Below the pieces are notes generated by a model that made no database searches, had not been told where the DNA came from, and worked only from the letters and a program-made list of their open reading frames with translations. 64,000 bases of DNA from Insolitispirillum peregrinum (GTDB lineage Bacteria; Pseudomonadota; Alphaproteobacteria; Rhodospirillales; Rhodospirillaceae): positions 34,549-98,548 of the forward strand of contig NZ_FTOA01000009.1 of NCBI RefSeq assembly GCF_900156605.1. The letters run 5' to 3'. Shown here in pieces: positions 25,405 through 34,102 of the stretch. Numbering within the stretch: the first letter of the stretch is position 1; every line of letters begins with the position of its first letter. A program made the position numbers and the translations under genes.

Positions 25405-27522
25405 ATGGAGGACTGGATCGCGTGGGGCCAGCCACAGGCCCGCCCCGCACGCTATGACGTCCTGTTCGAGCCGGTGAAGATCGGCCCGCTGACCGCGCGC
25501 AACCGTTTCTATCAGGTGCCGCACTGCAACGGCATGGGCTACCGCGACCCGACGGCGCTGGCGCACATGCGCGGCATCAAGGCCGAAGGCGGCTGGGCGG
25601 TGATCTGCACCGAGCAGGTCGAACTCCATCATACCTCCGAAATCACCCCCTTCATCGAACTGCGGCTGTGGGATGACCGCGACATTCCGGCGCTGGCGCG
25701 GATGGCCGACAAGATCCACGAACACGGCGCACTGGCCGGGATCGAGCTGGCCTATAACGGCATGAACGGCTCGAACCTGTACAGCCGCGAAGTCCCGATG
25801 GGGCCGGGGCATCTGCCGGTGGCGACCTTTACCTATGACCCGGTGCAGGCGCGCCAGATGAACAAGCAGGACATCCGCAACCTGCGCACATGGCATCTGC
25901 AAGCGGTCAAGCGGGCCAAAACCGCTGGCTTTGACCTGATCTATGTCTATGCCGCCCACGCGCTGGGCTTCCTGCACCACTTCCTGTCGCGCCGCTATAA
26001 CCACCGCATCGACGAATACGGCGGCTCGCTGGAAAACCGCGTCCGCCTGTTGCGGGAAATCACCGAGGAAACCAAGGCCGCCGTTGGTGACACCTGTGCG
26101 GTGCCGATCCGTATTTCGGTTGATGAACTGCTGGGTGAGGGCGGCCTGTACAAGGAAGAGGTCGAAGACATGATCGGCCTGCTGGGCGACATTCCCGACC
26201 TGTGGGATGTCACGCTGGCCGGGTGGGAAAACGACAGCCAGACCTCGCGCTTTGCCGAGGAAGGGGTACAGGAGCCATTCATTGCCAACATCCGCAAGCT
26301 GACCAGCAAGCCGGTGGTCGGCGTCGGGCGCTATACCTCGGTGGACCGGATGGTCAGTCTGGTCAACAAGGGCATTCTGGACATGATCGGGGCGGCGCGT
26401 CCGTCGATTGCCGACCCGTTCCTGCCCAACAAGATCGCCGAAGGCCGCTTTGACGATATCCGCGAATGCATCGGCTGCAACATCTGTGTGTCGGGGGATT
26501 TCACCCAGTCACCGATCCGCTGCACCCAGAACCCGACCATGGCCGAAGAATGGCGCAAGGGCTGGCACCCGGAAAAGGTCCGTCGCCACAAGACCGACAA
26601 GCCGGTGCTGATCATCGGTGGTGGTCCAGCCGGGCTGGAGGCGGCGCAGACGCTGGGCAAGCGCGGTTATGAGGTGACACTGGCCGAAGCCGGAACCGAA
26701 CTGGGCGGTCGGGTGCTGAAGGAAGCCCGCCTTCCCGGTTTGTCGGCATGGGTGCGGGTGGCCGACTATCGCAAGATGCAGCTTCACCAGTTGCCGAACG
26801 TGACGCCCTATTTCGACAGTCGCCTGAGCGCCGATGACGTGCTGGGCTTTGGCATTCCGCGGGTGGTGATCGCCACCGGGGCCACCTGGCGGGCCGATGG
26901 GGTGGGGCATTTCCACACCCTGCCGGTGCCGATTGCCGACGGGGCTCAGGTGCTGTCGCCCGGCATGGTGATGGATGGTCAGCGCCCGATCGGTCGGCAG
27001 GTGGTGGTGTGGGATGACGACCACTATTACATGGGCGGCATCATGGCCGAGCTGATGGCCGACAAGGGCTATCAGGTGACCTATGTCACGCCCGCCTCCG
27101 AGGCTTCGACCTGGACCCGCAACACGCTGGAGCAACATGCCATTCAGCGGCGTCTGCTGGAAAAGGGCATCGTCATCCGCACCGCGCTGGCCCTGAGTGA
27201 CATCGCACCGGACAGCGTGGGGATGAGCTGTGTCTACACTGGCCGTCGTCACGAACTGGCCGCTGATGCGGTGGTGCTGGTGACCGCCCGCCTGCCCAAT
27301 GACGCGCTGTCGGTCGAGCTGGAGGAGCGGCAGGCCGAATGGGCTGATGCCGGAATCGAAAGCGTCACCGCCATCGGGGACGCGCTGGCCCCGGCGACCA
27401 TTGCCCATGCGACCTATGCCGGACGCCGCTATGCCGAAGAGCTGGACGAGGCTCCACCGGCTGAGGGCGAATTGCCGTTCAAGCGCGAGATCACCGGTCT
27501 GGTGCCGCTGGATACTCTTTAA
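25405..27522 (+). CDS. Trimethylamine/histamine dehydrogenase-family flavoprotein, paralogue 2
   Basis: A 705-residue homologue of the protein at 13112-15205, by eye about two-thirds identical, with the same TIM barrel, [4Fe-4S] segment (CIGCNICVSG..RC) and nucleotide-fold layout. Cys41 matches the covalent FMN cysteine of TMADH. Gln71, the Trp of GWEND and the Asp of CVSGDF reproduce the histamine dehydrogenase pocket, and Tyr182/His185 (YAAH), Arg (IRISVD) and Asp (WEND) keep the whole Tyr-His-Asp/Arg catalytic set known in TMADH. This copy is therefore the better candidate for a classical amine dehydrogenase passing electrons to ETF. AGGAG is 7 bases before ATG. ETF genes are not in the window. 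Confidence 0.88.
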   Translation: MEDWIAWGQPQARPARYDVLFEPVKIGPLTARNRFYQVPHCNGMGYRDPTALAHMRGIKAEGGWAVICTEQVELHHTSEITPFIELRLWDDRDIPALARMADKIHEHGALAGIELAYNGMNGSNLYSREVPMGPGHLPVATFTYDPVQARQMNKQDIRNLRTWHLQAVKRAKTAGFDLIYVYAAHALGFLHHFLSRRYNHRIDEYGGSLENRVRLLREITEETKAAVGDTCAVPIRISVDELLGEGGLYKEEVEDMIGLLGDIPDLWDVTLAGWENDSQTSRFAEEGVQEPFIANIRKLTSKPVVGVGRYTSVDRMVSLVNKGILDMIGAARPSIADPFLPNKIAEGRFDDIRECIGCNICVSGDFTQSPIRCTQNPTMAEEWRKGWHPEKVRRHKTDKPVLIIGGGPAGLEAAQTLGKRGYEVTLAEAGTELGGRVLKEARLPGLSAWVRVADYRKMQLHQLPNVTPYFDSRLSADDVLGFGIPRVVIATGATWRADGVGHFHTLPVPIADGAQVLSPGMVMDGQRPIGRQVVVWDDDHYYMGGIMAELMADKGYQVTYVTPASEASTWTRNTLEQHAIQRRLLEKGIVIRTALALSDIAPDSVGMSCVYTGRRHELAADAVVLVTARLPNDALSVELEERQAEWADAGIESVTAIGDALAPATIAHATYAGRRYAEELDEAPPAEGELPFKREITGLVPLDTL

Positions 27523-27545
27523 TTCTTCTTTTTATGGAGCGTTTG

Positions 27546-27914
27546 ATGCTTGCCTTTCACCTTGCCATGGATCGCACCGCCCTTGATGCCTGGGGCAATC
27601 CGGAAGATATCGGGGCGACCACGGTGGCCGGTCCGATTGCCGTGTCGGGAAAAATCCTGTTCGGCAGCCTCGACAGCCCGGTTTCCGGGGGGCTTTACGC
27701 CGCCACTCAGGGCCAGTACCGGGTGACCTATCCCTTTAACGAGCACGCCACCTTGCTGGAGGGCGAGCTGGCCTTGACCGATGAAGACCGTGGCGTAACC
27801 GAGGTCTACGGTCCCGGCGACAGCTGGATCATTGCGCAGGGAACCACGGTGTTGTGGGATATTCGTTCGGCGGCAATCCGGAAAAGCTATCTGGCGGTCA
27901 GCCTGTCGGTCTGA
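27546..27914 (+). CDS. Cupin-domain protein (EutQ/DUF861-like)
   Basis: A 122-residue single-cupin protein with the pattern YNFNEHATLLEGELALTDED-like region (here PFNEHATLLEGELALTDED), GPGDSWIIAQGTTVLWDI and a typical C-terminal strand. The first cupin histidine is kept but the usual HxH cluster is reduced, so metal binding is uncertain. The family includes enzymes of ureide and polyamine/amine pathways and small-molecule binders. ATG 27546 is chosen over 27534 because GGAG at 27536-27539 precedes it by 6 bases. It is the last gene of the FMO-amine dehydrogenase-cupin unit. Confidence 0.75.
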   Translation: MLAFHLAMDRTALDAWGNPEDIGATTVAGPIAVSGKILFGSLDSPVSGGLYAATQGQYRVTYPFNEHATLLEGELALTDEDRGVTEVYGPGDSWIIAQGTTVLWDIRSAAIRKSYLAVSLSV

Positions 27915-27984
27915 TGGAGGGGGGGCCATCCCTCTCACGGTTGACCCGGGACCGCGTAACGCTGGGCGGATGCTCAGTCAGGGA

Positions 27985-29010
27985 TCAGTGTGTCTCGCGC
28001 AGGGAGCGCAGGTTTTTGTAGACCTCACGGGCTTCCCTTAAGAGGTCCTGATCCATGTCCCGTTCGTCGGATCGTGCCGATGAAAGGCGGTATTCATTGT
28101 CCATACCGGATGCAACCTCGAGTTTTTCGGCCAGTTGCGTCCAATAGTGCGGGTCATCGCAAAGGGTTTCGTAGCATACGAAGATGGTAGAGGCACCGCC
28201 GTCATTCCGGGTTTCCCATAAATGACGGTATACCTCCAGCCACAGCTCGAGCCAATAATTCACGGACTCCGGTGTATCGTAACAAGGCTTGTTCTGGGAA
28301 AAGTGAAAGCGCAGGTGATCCGCACCAAATTCATGATGGGCTAGCCATGACATGTATTTTCTTGTAAAGACATCTGATGATTGAAAATGATGATGCTGCC
28401 GGTGAAGGCTTGAGGCTTGGGATGCCGGGTCTCTGAAGGGGGCTACGAATGCTGCATTTGGGAAGTGCTGCTTCAGTGCGGGTAACCGCAGGATGTTGTT
28501 GTTGCCTTTTGAGAGGTATCTGTTCCGCCCGGTGAGCTGCAGGAATCTGTTCACAAGCTGCTTGTAGCCCTCCAGTGCGGCAGCGTCAGGAGTATGCGCG
28601 AGAAGAAAGGGGGGCTGGATGTAGGACTCCCCCACTGTGACGCGCCAGTAGATTTCATCCAGGGCTTCCGGGCTATTGGCATCGACGTAGATTCCGTCTT
28701 TGTGTGCCCTCTCTTCTGGTGCCATCGGCTTTGTGTTGAGCCATCTGCTCATTTTGGACCACAGGCTGGGCATGAGGACGAATGGCATATCCCGATAGGT
28801 GAAGCTGGCGAGGCCAGGATCCTTCGCCAAATGCCGAAGAACCATGGTGGTGCCGCTTCGAGCAAGACCTGCCACAAAAATGTGTTTCTCGTTGCTGCGT
28901 TCCGGACACTCCCCCTGCGATAGCTCAATATTGAGGAAGGCCCGCGCAAGATGCCTGTTATCCAGGGCCAGCCAGTGGAGAAAGCGGGATGTTTTTGAGT
29001 GGTGATGCAT
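27985..29010 (-). CDS. Sulfotransferase-family protein
   Basis: A 341-residue cytosolic-type sulfotransferase-like protein. The PAPS 5'-phosphosulfate loop is visible as FVAGLARSGTTMVLRHLA (residues 48-65) and the 3'-phosphate-binding region as AFVAPFRDPASQASSLHRQH. No membrane segment is predicted. The frame is open upstream to 29130, but ATG 29010 gives a normal N-terminus; its ribosome site is weak. It is the last gene of an AT-rich four-gene unit whose codon use differs from the surroundings (many ATA, TTT, AAA codons), consistent with acquisition by transfer. The acceptor substrate is unknown. Confidence 0.82.
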   Translation of the reverse strand: MHHHSKTSRFLHWLALDNRHLARAFLNIELSQGECPERSNEKHIFVAGLARSGTTMVLRHLAKDPGLASFTYRDMPFVLMPSLWSKMSRWLNTKPMAPEERAHKDGIYVDANSPEALDEIYWRVTVGESYIQPPFLLAHTPDAAALEGYKQLVNRFLQLTGRNRYLSKGNNNILRLPALKQHFPNAAFVAPFRDPASQASSLHRQHHHFQSSDVFTRKYMSWLAHHEFGADHLRFHFSQNKPCYDTPESVNYWLELWLEVYRHLWETRNDGGASTIFVCYETLCDDPHYWTQLAEKLEVASGMDNEYRLSSARSDERDMDQDLLREAREVYKNLRSLRETH

Positions 29011-29024
29011 GCGCCCCGCCTGCC

Positions 29025-29426
29025 TTATCGTGTATGCCAGTGTGTGAGACGTCTGACGATCTGTTTTCTGAGAACGAGCCACAGGGATGCAAGGATAAAA
29101 GATGCCGCAATCCCCATAGGTTGCATCCATATTTCTGCGGATCCACTCTCAATGGAATTGCTGATTTCACAGGCAGCCAAGAAAAGTCCGGCGATGATAC
29201 ATATCTTCGTGGTCATTCTTAAGCCTGCGATGAGCAGGGTCTGAGAGTATTTCTGGACAGACTTTTCCTTCCAGCAGTCAGATACCTTTTTAAGGTTTGC
29301 CCACCACCATATTTTCTTTCCGGTTCCATGGAGTGCATACACGTCTCGTGGAAAATTCATCATAATGACGATTTCCACCAGTGCGATGACTGTGATGGTG
29401 AAGAGGATGATCTGATTGAAATTCAT
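29025..29426 (-). CDS. Small membrane protein of unknown function
   Basis: A 133-residue protein with hydrophobic helices at residues 5-23 and about 69-87 and 104-120 (ASFILASLWLVLRK), and basic loops between them (GKKIWWWANLKKVSDCWKEK). I do not recognise the family. Position between a YIGPG-type small protein and a sulfotransferase, with gaps of 6 and 14 bases, implies it belongs to the same membrane-associated sulfation unit. The low GC content matches the rest of this block. Confidence 0.7.
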   Translation of the reverse strand: MNFNQIILFTITVIALVEIVIMMNFPRDVYALHGTGKKIWWWANLKKVSDCWKEKSVQKYSQTLLIAGLRMTTKICIIAGLFLAACEISNSIESGSAEIWMQPMGIAASFILASLWLVLRKQIVRRLTHWHTR

Positions 29427-29432
29427 CTCTTG

Positions 29433-29630
29433 TTACTTTTGGTTATTCTTTGTTCTTTTGATTAATCTTTTGAAGGGGTACCAAATAATTCCAAATAATC
29501 CGAGGATGATGGCAAAGACGATTGCCAGAACACCAGATATGGCTCCCAGGCCCATCCCCGGGCCTATGTAGGCATGGGCTGAGTTCACCATAAGAATGGA
29601 AAGTACAAGGCCAAGAAATGCTGACTGCAT
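29433..29630 (-). CDS. Small YIGPG-motif membrane protein
   Basis: A 65-residue protein with a signal-peptide-like start (MQSAFLGLVLSILMVNSAHA) followed immediately by YIGPGMGLGAISGVLAIVFA, a second hydrophobic span, and the basic tail KRLIKRTKNNQK. Small proteins beginning AYIGPG after a cleavable signal are found next to arylsulfotransferase-like and alkaline-phosphatase-like membrane genes; their function is not established. Its ATG directly follows the TAA of the upstream gene without a gap, so the two are coupled. Confidence 0.75.
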   Translation of the reverse strand: MQSAFLGLVLSILMVNSAHAYIGPGMGLGAISGVLAIVFAIILGLFGIIWYPFKRLIKRTKNNQK

Positions 29631-30953
29631 TTATCTGTTCCCTTCGTTCTTTTTGCATTCAAGAGAGATTGATGATATTTCGTCTTTCGACAAATATCGA
29701 CTCCAGCCAATAATTCCTGCGGTCTGGGTATCTATTGTATTGACAAAGCTCCACACTATCCCTTTCTGGGATATGCGTAGCAGTCGTCCTGCACCTTCCT
29801 CGTCAACGATGGCGGATCCATCGTCCAGAATCCGGGCGCCACCGCCCGCTGCGGTCATGACCTGCAGGCGTTTCATGATGGCATCATAGGGCGTGCTGAC
29901 GGTACCATTCGAGAGATTGTAAAGGTAGATGGTGTTGTGCCCATCTTCAAAAAAGCGGTAGCCGTCTGCCCGCACGACGTCGTTGCCGAAAACGCTGATG
30001 CTGTCTTCGCCGACAAAATCTGGTCGATGTTGGTTAAGCCATGGCCCGACCTGGAGCCACAGAATCTTGTTGGTGCTCGGCCTGTACAGGAAAACGGTGC
30101 TTGTGTGCCGCAGGCTGAGAAGAAGATCGCCTTTTTTCCAGTATTTTCCGTCATACAGGGCGGGCTGGATATAGTTCAGGTGCACAGATCGTTCTTCGAT
30201 AGGGATCGAGCGGGATATGTTTTGAACGCCATAGATCAGCCCGCGATATCCGTTCTCGATCAAGATATCCTTTACGGGCTTTTCATACAGTAAGTCTCCG
30301 TTAGGAGAGAATTTTGCAATTCTGTCATCTTCAAAGTCATCATTTTCTTTATGAGGACGTAGAATGGGGGCCCAGATATTGCCTTCGTGGTCAACGGAAA
30401 TCGAGTGGTGGGCTTTTATGTCGGCTGCCCACATGATTTCATTGCATGCAGAAAGCCGGACAAGAGGCCCCTTTTCATCATGAAATATAATTGATCCATC
30501 CTGCATTAGGTGTGGATGGAACATTTGATATTTTTCATTGCTTATTATGGTATTTTCTTTTACTTTTTTGTTTAATTCTTTTATATCCATGGCCCATGTA
30601 TGTTTCACGGTCCATGTCTTTTCTTCGACGAGATCTACGATGGGACTGCCTCGCTCCATTGAGAAGCGGGGGACCAGGACATACCCATAAGATGTGGTTT
30701 CTTTATCATACGCAGTAAAGCCGGGCGTTGAGGCGAACCGGTTGGGTACGCTTTGCGGGTAAGCGAACAAGAGATTGTATGTCTCGATGACCATGCCTGG
30801 AAAAGCCGCGATGGCACGAACAGCCGAATACATATGCAGTGGGCCACTTGCATCATGTTCCCGATGGGATTTGCGCACAATCCACGCAAATGAAATTGAA
30901 AATATTACAATGATCCAAATGGATAGCATTGTGATATATGCTCTCTGCCGCAA
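29631..30953 (-). CDS. Arylsulfotransferase (ASST)-like membrane-anchored protein
   Basis: A 440-residue protein with one N-terminal membrane anchor (residues 7-25) and a beta-propeller-like remainder typical of the Arylsulfotransferase 2 family. It shows repeated blade-like motifs such as MFHPHLMQDGSIIFHDEKG, HHSISVDHEGNIWAPI, WLNQHRPDFVGEDSISVFGN and GGGARILDDGSAIVDEEG. Histidines in HHSISVD and NQHRPD are candidates for the transient sulfo-histidine known in ASST enzymes, which is inference. It is the first gene of the AT-rich four-gene unit. If active, it could transfer sulfate from phenolic sulfates outside the cytoplasm. Confidence 0.78.
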   Translation of the reverse strand: MRQRAYITMLSIWIIVIFSISFAWIVRKSHREHDASGPLHMYSAVRAIAAFPGMVIETYNLLFAYPQSVPNRFASTPGFTAYDKETTSYGYVLVPRFSMERGSPIVDLVEEKTWTVKHTWAMDIKELNKKVKENTIISNEKYQMFHPHLMQDGSIIFHDEKGPLVRLSACNEIMWAADIKAHHSISVDHEGNIWAPILRPHKENDDFEDDRIAKFSPNGDLLYEKPVKDILIENGYRGLIYGVQNISRSIPIEERSVHLNYIQPALYDGKYWKKGDLLLSLRHTSTVFLYRPSTNKILWLQVGPWLNQHRPDFVGEDSISVFGNDVVRADGYRFFEDGHNTIYLYNLSNGTVSTPYDAIMKRLQVMTAAGGGARILDDGSAIVDEEGAGRLLRISQKGIVWSFVNTIDTQTAGIIGWSRYLSKDEISSISLECKKNEGNR

Positions 30954-31447
30954 TTCTTGGTGCCCTTTTCCTGCGTGAACACTTTATGGTCTCTGCTGAA
31001 TGGAAAAGCGACGGGGATGCCCGGATTGGAGCAGGGCCATGCTTTTGTCGTAAATCCGGGTCATGGACCGAATTCTCACAGAGCCATAAACTTAAAAGTT
31101 GTTATTTGTTTAGATTTCCCTCATTAATTCTCAAGAGGGCACGTAAAATTCTTTTACGATTAAAATTCATATCATTCTGTTCTGAGAATTTCTATTGGAT
31201 TTATATCCATTATTGATCTGCGTATTCACCTATGGTTTAATTATATATTATATTCATGTTGTATTGATTGTTATTGCGCCTTGATAGTCTGAGAAAGATG
31301 CCAGTTTTGCCTTTTATGAGTGTATATTCTTGCCGACTGGAATCGAACGTCATCAACTGTGGTGCGGTAACACGCGGTTTTCACCTTTTCCGCACCTTGC
31401 TCAACGTGAATTGCGTCTACGATTCTGGTTATCCACAGGGCAGGCGA
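30954..31447. other. AT-rich gene-free boundary region
   Basis: About 490 bases, the most AT-rich DNA in the window (for example TTTAATTATATATTATATTC near 31237). It holds the presumed promoter of the minus-strand sulfation unit and a hairpin CGTAAAA/TTTTACG at about 31142-31157. There is no credible gene. The iron-importer ATPase ends at 31448. Confidence 0.6.
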
Positions 31448-32206
31448 TCAGCGGTAATAGACACCGACCGCCTGCCCCCGGACCTGCTCGACATGAACCG
31501 GGATGTCAAAGATGTCTTCCAGTACCCCTGGCGTCATGATGTGGTCCGGGGGACCGTCGTGGACCAGACGGCCATCCTTCATCGCCAGAATCCGGTCGGA
31601 ATAGGCCGAGGCAAAGTTGATGTCGTGGATCACCAGCACCACCGTCCGGCGGAATTCGTCGGCAATGCGACGGATCAGGCGCATCATTGCCACTGCGTGC
31701 CGCATGTCGAGGTTGTTCAGCGGCTCGTCGAGGAACAGGTAATCGGTGTCCTGACACAGCACCATCGCCACATAGGCCCGCTGGCGCTGGCCGCCGGACA
31801 ACTGGTCCAGAAAGCGGTCGGACAGGTCGGCGAGGTCGAGAAACTCCAGCGCCTCCTGCACCTTTGCCAGATCATCCGCCCCCAGACGCCCGCGCGAGTG
31901 TGGATAGCGGCCAAAGCTGACCAGATCGCGCACTGTCAGGCGGCTGACAAAGTGGTTTTCCTGCCGCAGAACGGCCAGACGGCGGGCCAGTGTCGGGCTG
32001 TCGGTGCGGCTGATATCCAGCCCGTCAATCAGCACCTGACCGCTGTCCATGGTCAGCAGGCGGCTCATCATTGACAGCAGGGTGGACTTGCCCGCGCCGT
32101 TCGGACCGATCAGTGATACCACCCCGCCGGGCGGAATGTGGAACGACACGTCATCGACCACCCGCTTGCCGGCATAGGTCTTGGTGAGAGTGCGGACGTC
32201 GATCAT
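31448..32206 (-). CDS. Iron-siderophore ABC importer ATPase (FepC/FecE family)
   Basis: A 252-residue ATPase with Walker A GPNGAGKST, Q-loop LRQENHF, signature LSGGQRQRAYVAM, Walker B YLFLDEPLNNLDM and switch VIHDINFA. The ...LDMRHAV and C-terminal (D)IPVHVEQVRGQ features fit the FecCD-coupled subgroup close to CeuD/YclP (catecholate siderophores). The start overlaps the upstream permease stop by 4 bases (ATGA). It is the last gene of the four-gene importer operon. Confidence 0.9.
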   Translation of the reverse strand: MIDVRTLTKTYAGKRVVDDVSFHIPPGGVVSLIGPNGAGKSTLLSMMSRLLTMDSGQVLIDGLDISRTDSPTLARRLAVLRQENHFVSRLTVRDLVSFGRYPHSRGRLGADDLAKVQEALEFLDLADLSDRFLDQLSGGQRQRAYVAMVLCQDTDYLFLDEPLNNLDMRHAVAMMRLIRRIADEFRRTVVLVIHDINFASAYSDRILAMKDGRLVHDGPPDHIMTPGVLEDIFDIPVHVEQVRGQAVGVYYR

Positions 32207-33153
32207 AGCCGCCCCTTTCGTAACAGCATCAGCAGAAACAGCGCACCGCCGGTGAATTCGATCACCACGCTGAGGGTACCGGTCATGGCAAACAGGTGTT
32301 CCAGCACCAGTTGCCCCCCAGCGAGAAAAATCACCCCCAGCAGGGCAGAGAACGGCAGCAACAGGGCGTGGCGCTGGCTGCCTGCCAGTTGATAGGCAAG
32401 GGTGGCGGTCATGAAGCCGAGAAAGGTCAATGGACCAATCAGGGCGGTGGAGGTGGAAATAAGCACGGTGATCAGCACCAGCGCACGGGTGACGATGCGC
32501 GGGTAATCGACCCCCAGTCCGATGGCGACATCCCGCCCGAGGGCGATCACATCAAAGTCCCGGCGATAGCGCCACAGCAGGGCGACACACAGGGCGACCA
32601 GCCCCCCGGCAATGCCCAACAGACGGCTTTCGGGCAGGGTCAATTGCGCAAACAGACGGCCTTGCAGGATGTTGAATTCATTGGGGGCCATCATCCGCTG
32701 CAACAATTCGGCGGCGCTGCGGAACAGGATGCCGAACACCAGCCCGGCCAGCAGCAGGCGGTACAGGTCTTCGCTTTTGCCCACCAGCAGCCAGCGGTAC
32801 AGCGTCAGGGCAAACACCACCATTGCCGAGGTTTCGATGGCAAAGCGTCCAACCACCGGCACGCTGTCCCATCTGGCCGAGCCGATAAAAAAGATGATGC
32901 TGGTCTGGATCAGCACAAACAGCGCTTCGGCCCCCATCACCGACGGGGTCAGGATACGGTTGCCGGTGATGGTCTGGAACAGCACGGTGGAAACGCCGGT
33001 GGCGGTCCCCACCAGAATCATGGTGGCGATCACCTGTGCGCGGTAGCTGAGGATATAGGATAGCTTGCCGGTCAGATTGACCCCGAGGAACAGCGCGCAG
33101 ACCAGCACGGCCAGAGCCGCCAGCAGGATTAAACGGTGACGGGGATCAGCCAT
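32203..33153 (-). CDS. Iron-siderophore ABC importer permease 2 (FecCD family)
   Basis: A 316-residue inner-membrane permease with about eight to nine hydrophobic segments and the FecCD signatures VGTATGVSTVLFQTITGNRILTPSVMG-like start (first 19 residues of it visible at residues 42-60) and GPLTFLGFMTATLAYQLAG near residue 240. ATG 33153 lies 8 bases inside the end of permease 1; the longer frame start at 33240 would overlap the previous gene more. It pairs with permease 1 to form the heterodimeric channel, as in CeuBC/FatCD. Confidence 0.88.
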   Translation of the reverse strand: MADPRHRLILLAALAVLVCALFLGVNLTGKLSYILSYRAQVIATMILVGTATGVSTVLFQTITGNRILTPSVMGAEALFVLIQTSIIFFIGSARWDSVPVVGRFAIETSAMVVFALTLYRWLLVGKSEDLYRLLLAGLVFGILFRSAAELLQRMMAPNEFNILQGRLFAQLTLPESRLLGIAGGLVALCVALLWRYRRDFDVIALGRDVAIGLGVDYPRIVTRALVLITVLISTSTALIGPLTFLGFMTATLAYQLAGSQRHALLLPFSALLGVIFLAGGQLVLEHLFAMTGTLSVVIEFTGGALFLLMLLRKGRL

Positions 33154-34102
33154 GGCGCGGCTCCCGCAGCAGGACCAGCAGGAACACCACCGCCCCGAAC
33201 ACCCCCAGCAAGGCCCCGGCGGGAATTTCATAGGGGGCACGGATCACCCGACCGGCAATGTCACACAGCAGAGTAATGCCGCTGCCCAGCAGGCAGACCC
33301 AAGGAATGGTGCGGCGAATGTGGTCGCCTTTCATCAGGCTGATCAGGTTGGGGACGATCAGCCCCAGAAACGGCAGGGTACCGACCACCACCGTCACCAC
33401 CCCGTTGACCATTGCCACGATCATCAGGGCAAACAGCATGGTCGAGCGGTAATTCAGCCCCAGAGTGATGGCAACATCCCGGCCCAGCCCGACAATCGAC
33501 AGGCGGTTGGCGATCAGATAGACCATCGCGGTCAGCAGGCCGACCAGCCACAGGACTTCATAGCGGCCACGCAGGATCACCGAAAAGTCACCGGACAGCC
33601 AGGCAATCAGCGATTGCAGCATTTCATAACGGACGGCGACAAAGGTGGTGATGGCCCCAAGGACGGCCCCCAGCATGATGCCGACCAGCGGGATCAGCAG
33701 TGCCGAGCGCAGCGACAAACGGCGCAGGATCAGCAGGAACAGCGCCAGCCCGGCGATGGAAAATCCGGCGGCGACCAGCATTTTGACCACCACCGGCGCG
33801 GCGGGCCAGGCAATGCCGATCACCAGAATTCCCAGCGATGCCGCCGGGACGGTTCCGGCGGTGGCTGGTTCGACAAAGCGGTTCCGGGTCAGCACTTGCA
33901 GGATCAGGCCGCTGACGCTGACCGCCATCCCGGCCAGTACCAGAGCAACCGTGCGCGGCCAGCGGCTGATCAGCAGCACATCCCATGCCGCCGGATCGGA
34001 CCACAGGCGCCCCCATGGAACGGCTCCGGCCCCGGTGGCGAGGCTGGCAACCACCAGCCCGATCACCGCCAGCAGGGCAACAGGAAAGGCGAGGGCTTTC
34101 AT
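33146..34102 (-). CDS. Iron-siderophore ABC importer permease 1 (FecCD family)
   Basis: A 318-residue permease with the FecCD hallmark RWPRTVALVLAGMAVSVSG, then LILQVLTRNRFVEPATAGT, and later GTLPFLGLIVPNLISLMKGD. There are nine hydrophobic segments. The ATG overlaps the TAA of the binding-protein gene by one base (TAATG) and the end overlaps permease 2 by 8 bases, a fully coupled operon. Confidence 0.9.
   Translation of the reverse strand: MKALAFPVALLAVIGLVVASLATGAGAVPWGRLWSDPAAWDVLLISRWPRTVALVLAGMAVSVSGLILQVLTRNRFVEPATAGTVPAASLGILVIGIAWPAAPVVVKMLVAAGFSIAGLALFLLILRRLSLRSALLIPLVGIMLGAVLGAITTFVAVRYEMLQSLIAWLSGDFSVILRGRYEVLWLVGLLTAMVYLIANRLSIVGLGRDVAITLGLNYRSTMLFALMIVAMVNGVVTVVVGTLPFLGLIVPNLISLMKGDHIRRTIPWVCLLGSGITLLCDIAGRVIRAPYEIPAGALLGVFGAVVFLLVLLREPRHG

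Noticed and set aside
31339..31348. GTTCGATTCC (minus strand), like a tRNA T-loop, near the edge of the AT-rich block, a possible attachment-site remnant
   Set aside because: The flanking bases do not form a T-arm or acceptor stem, there is no matching copy at the other edge, and no integrase is present.
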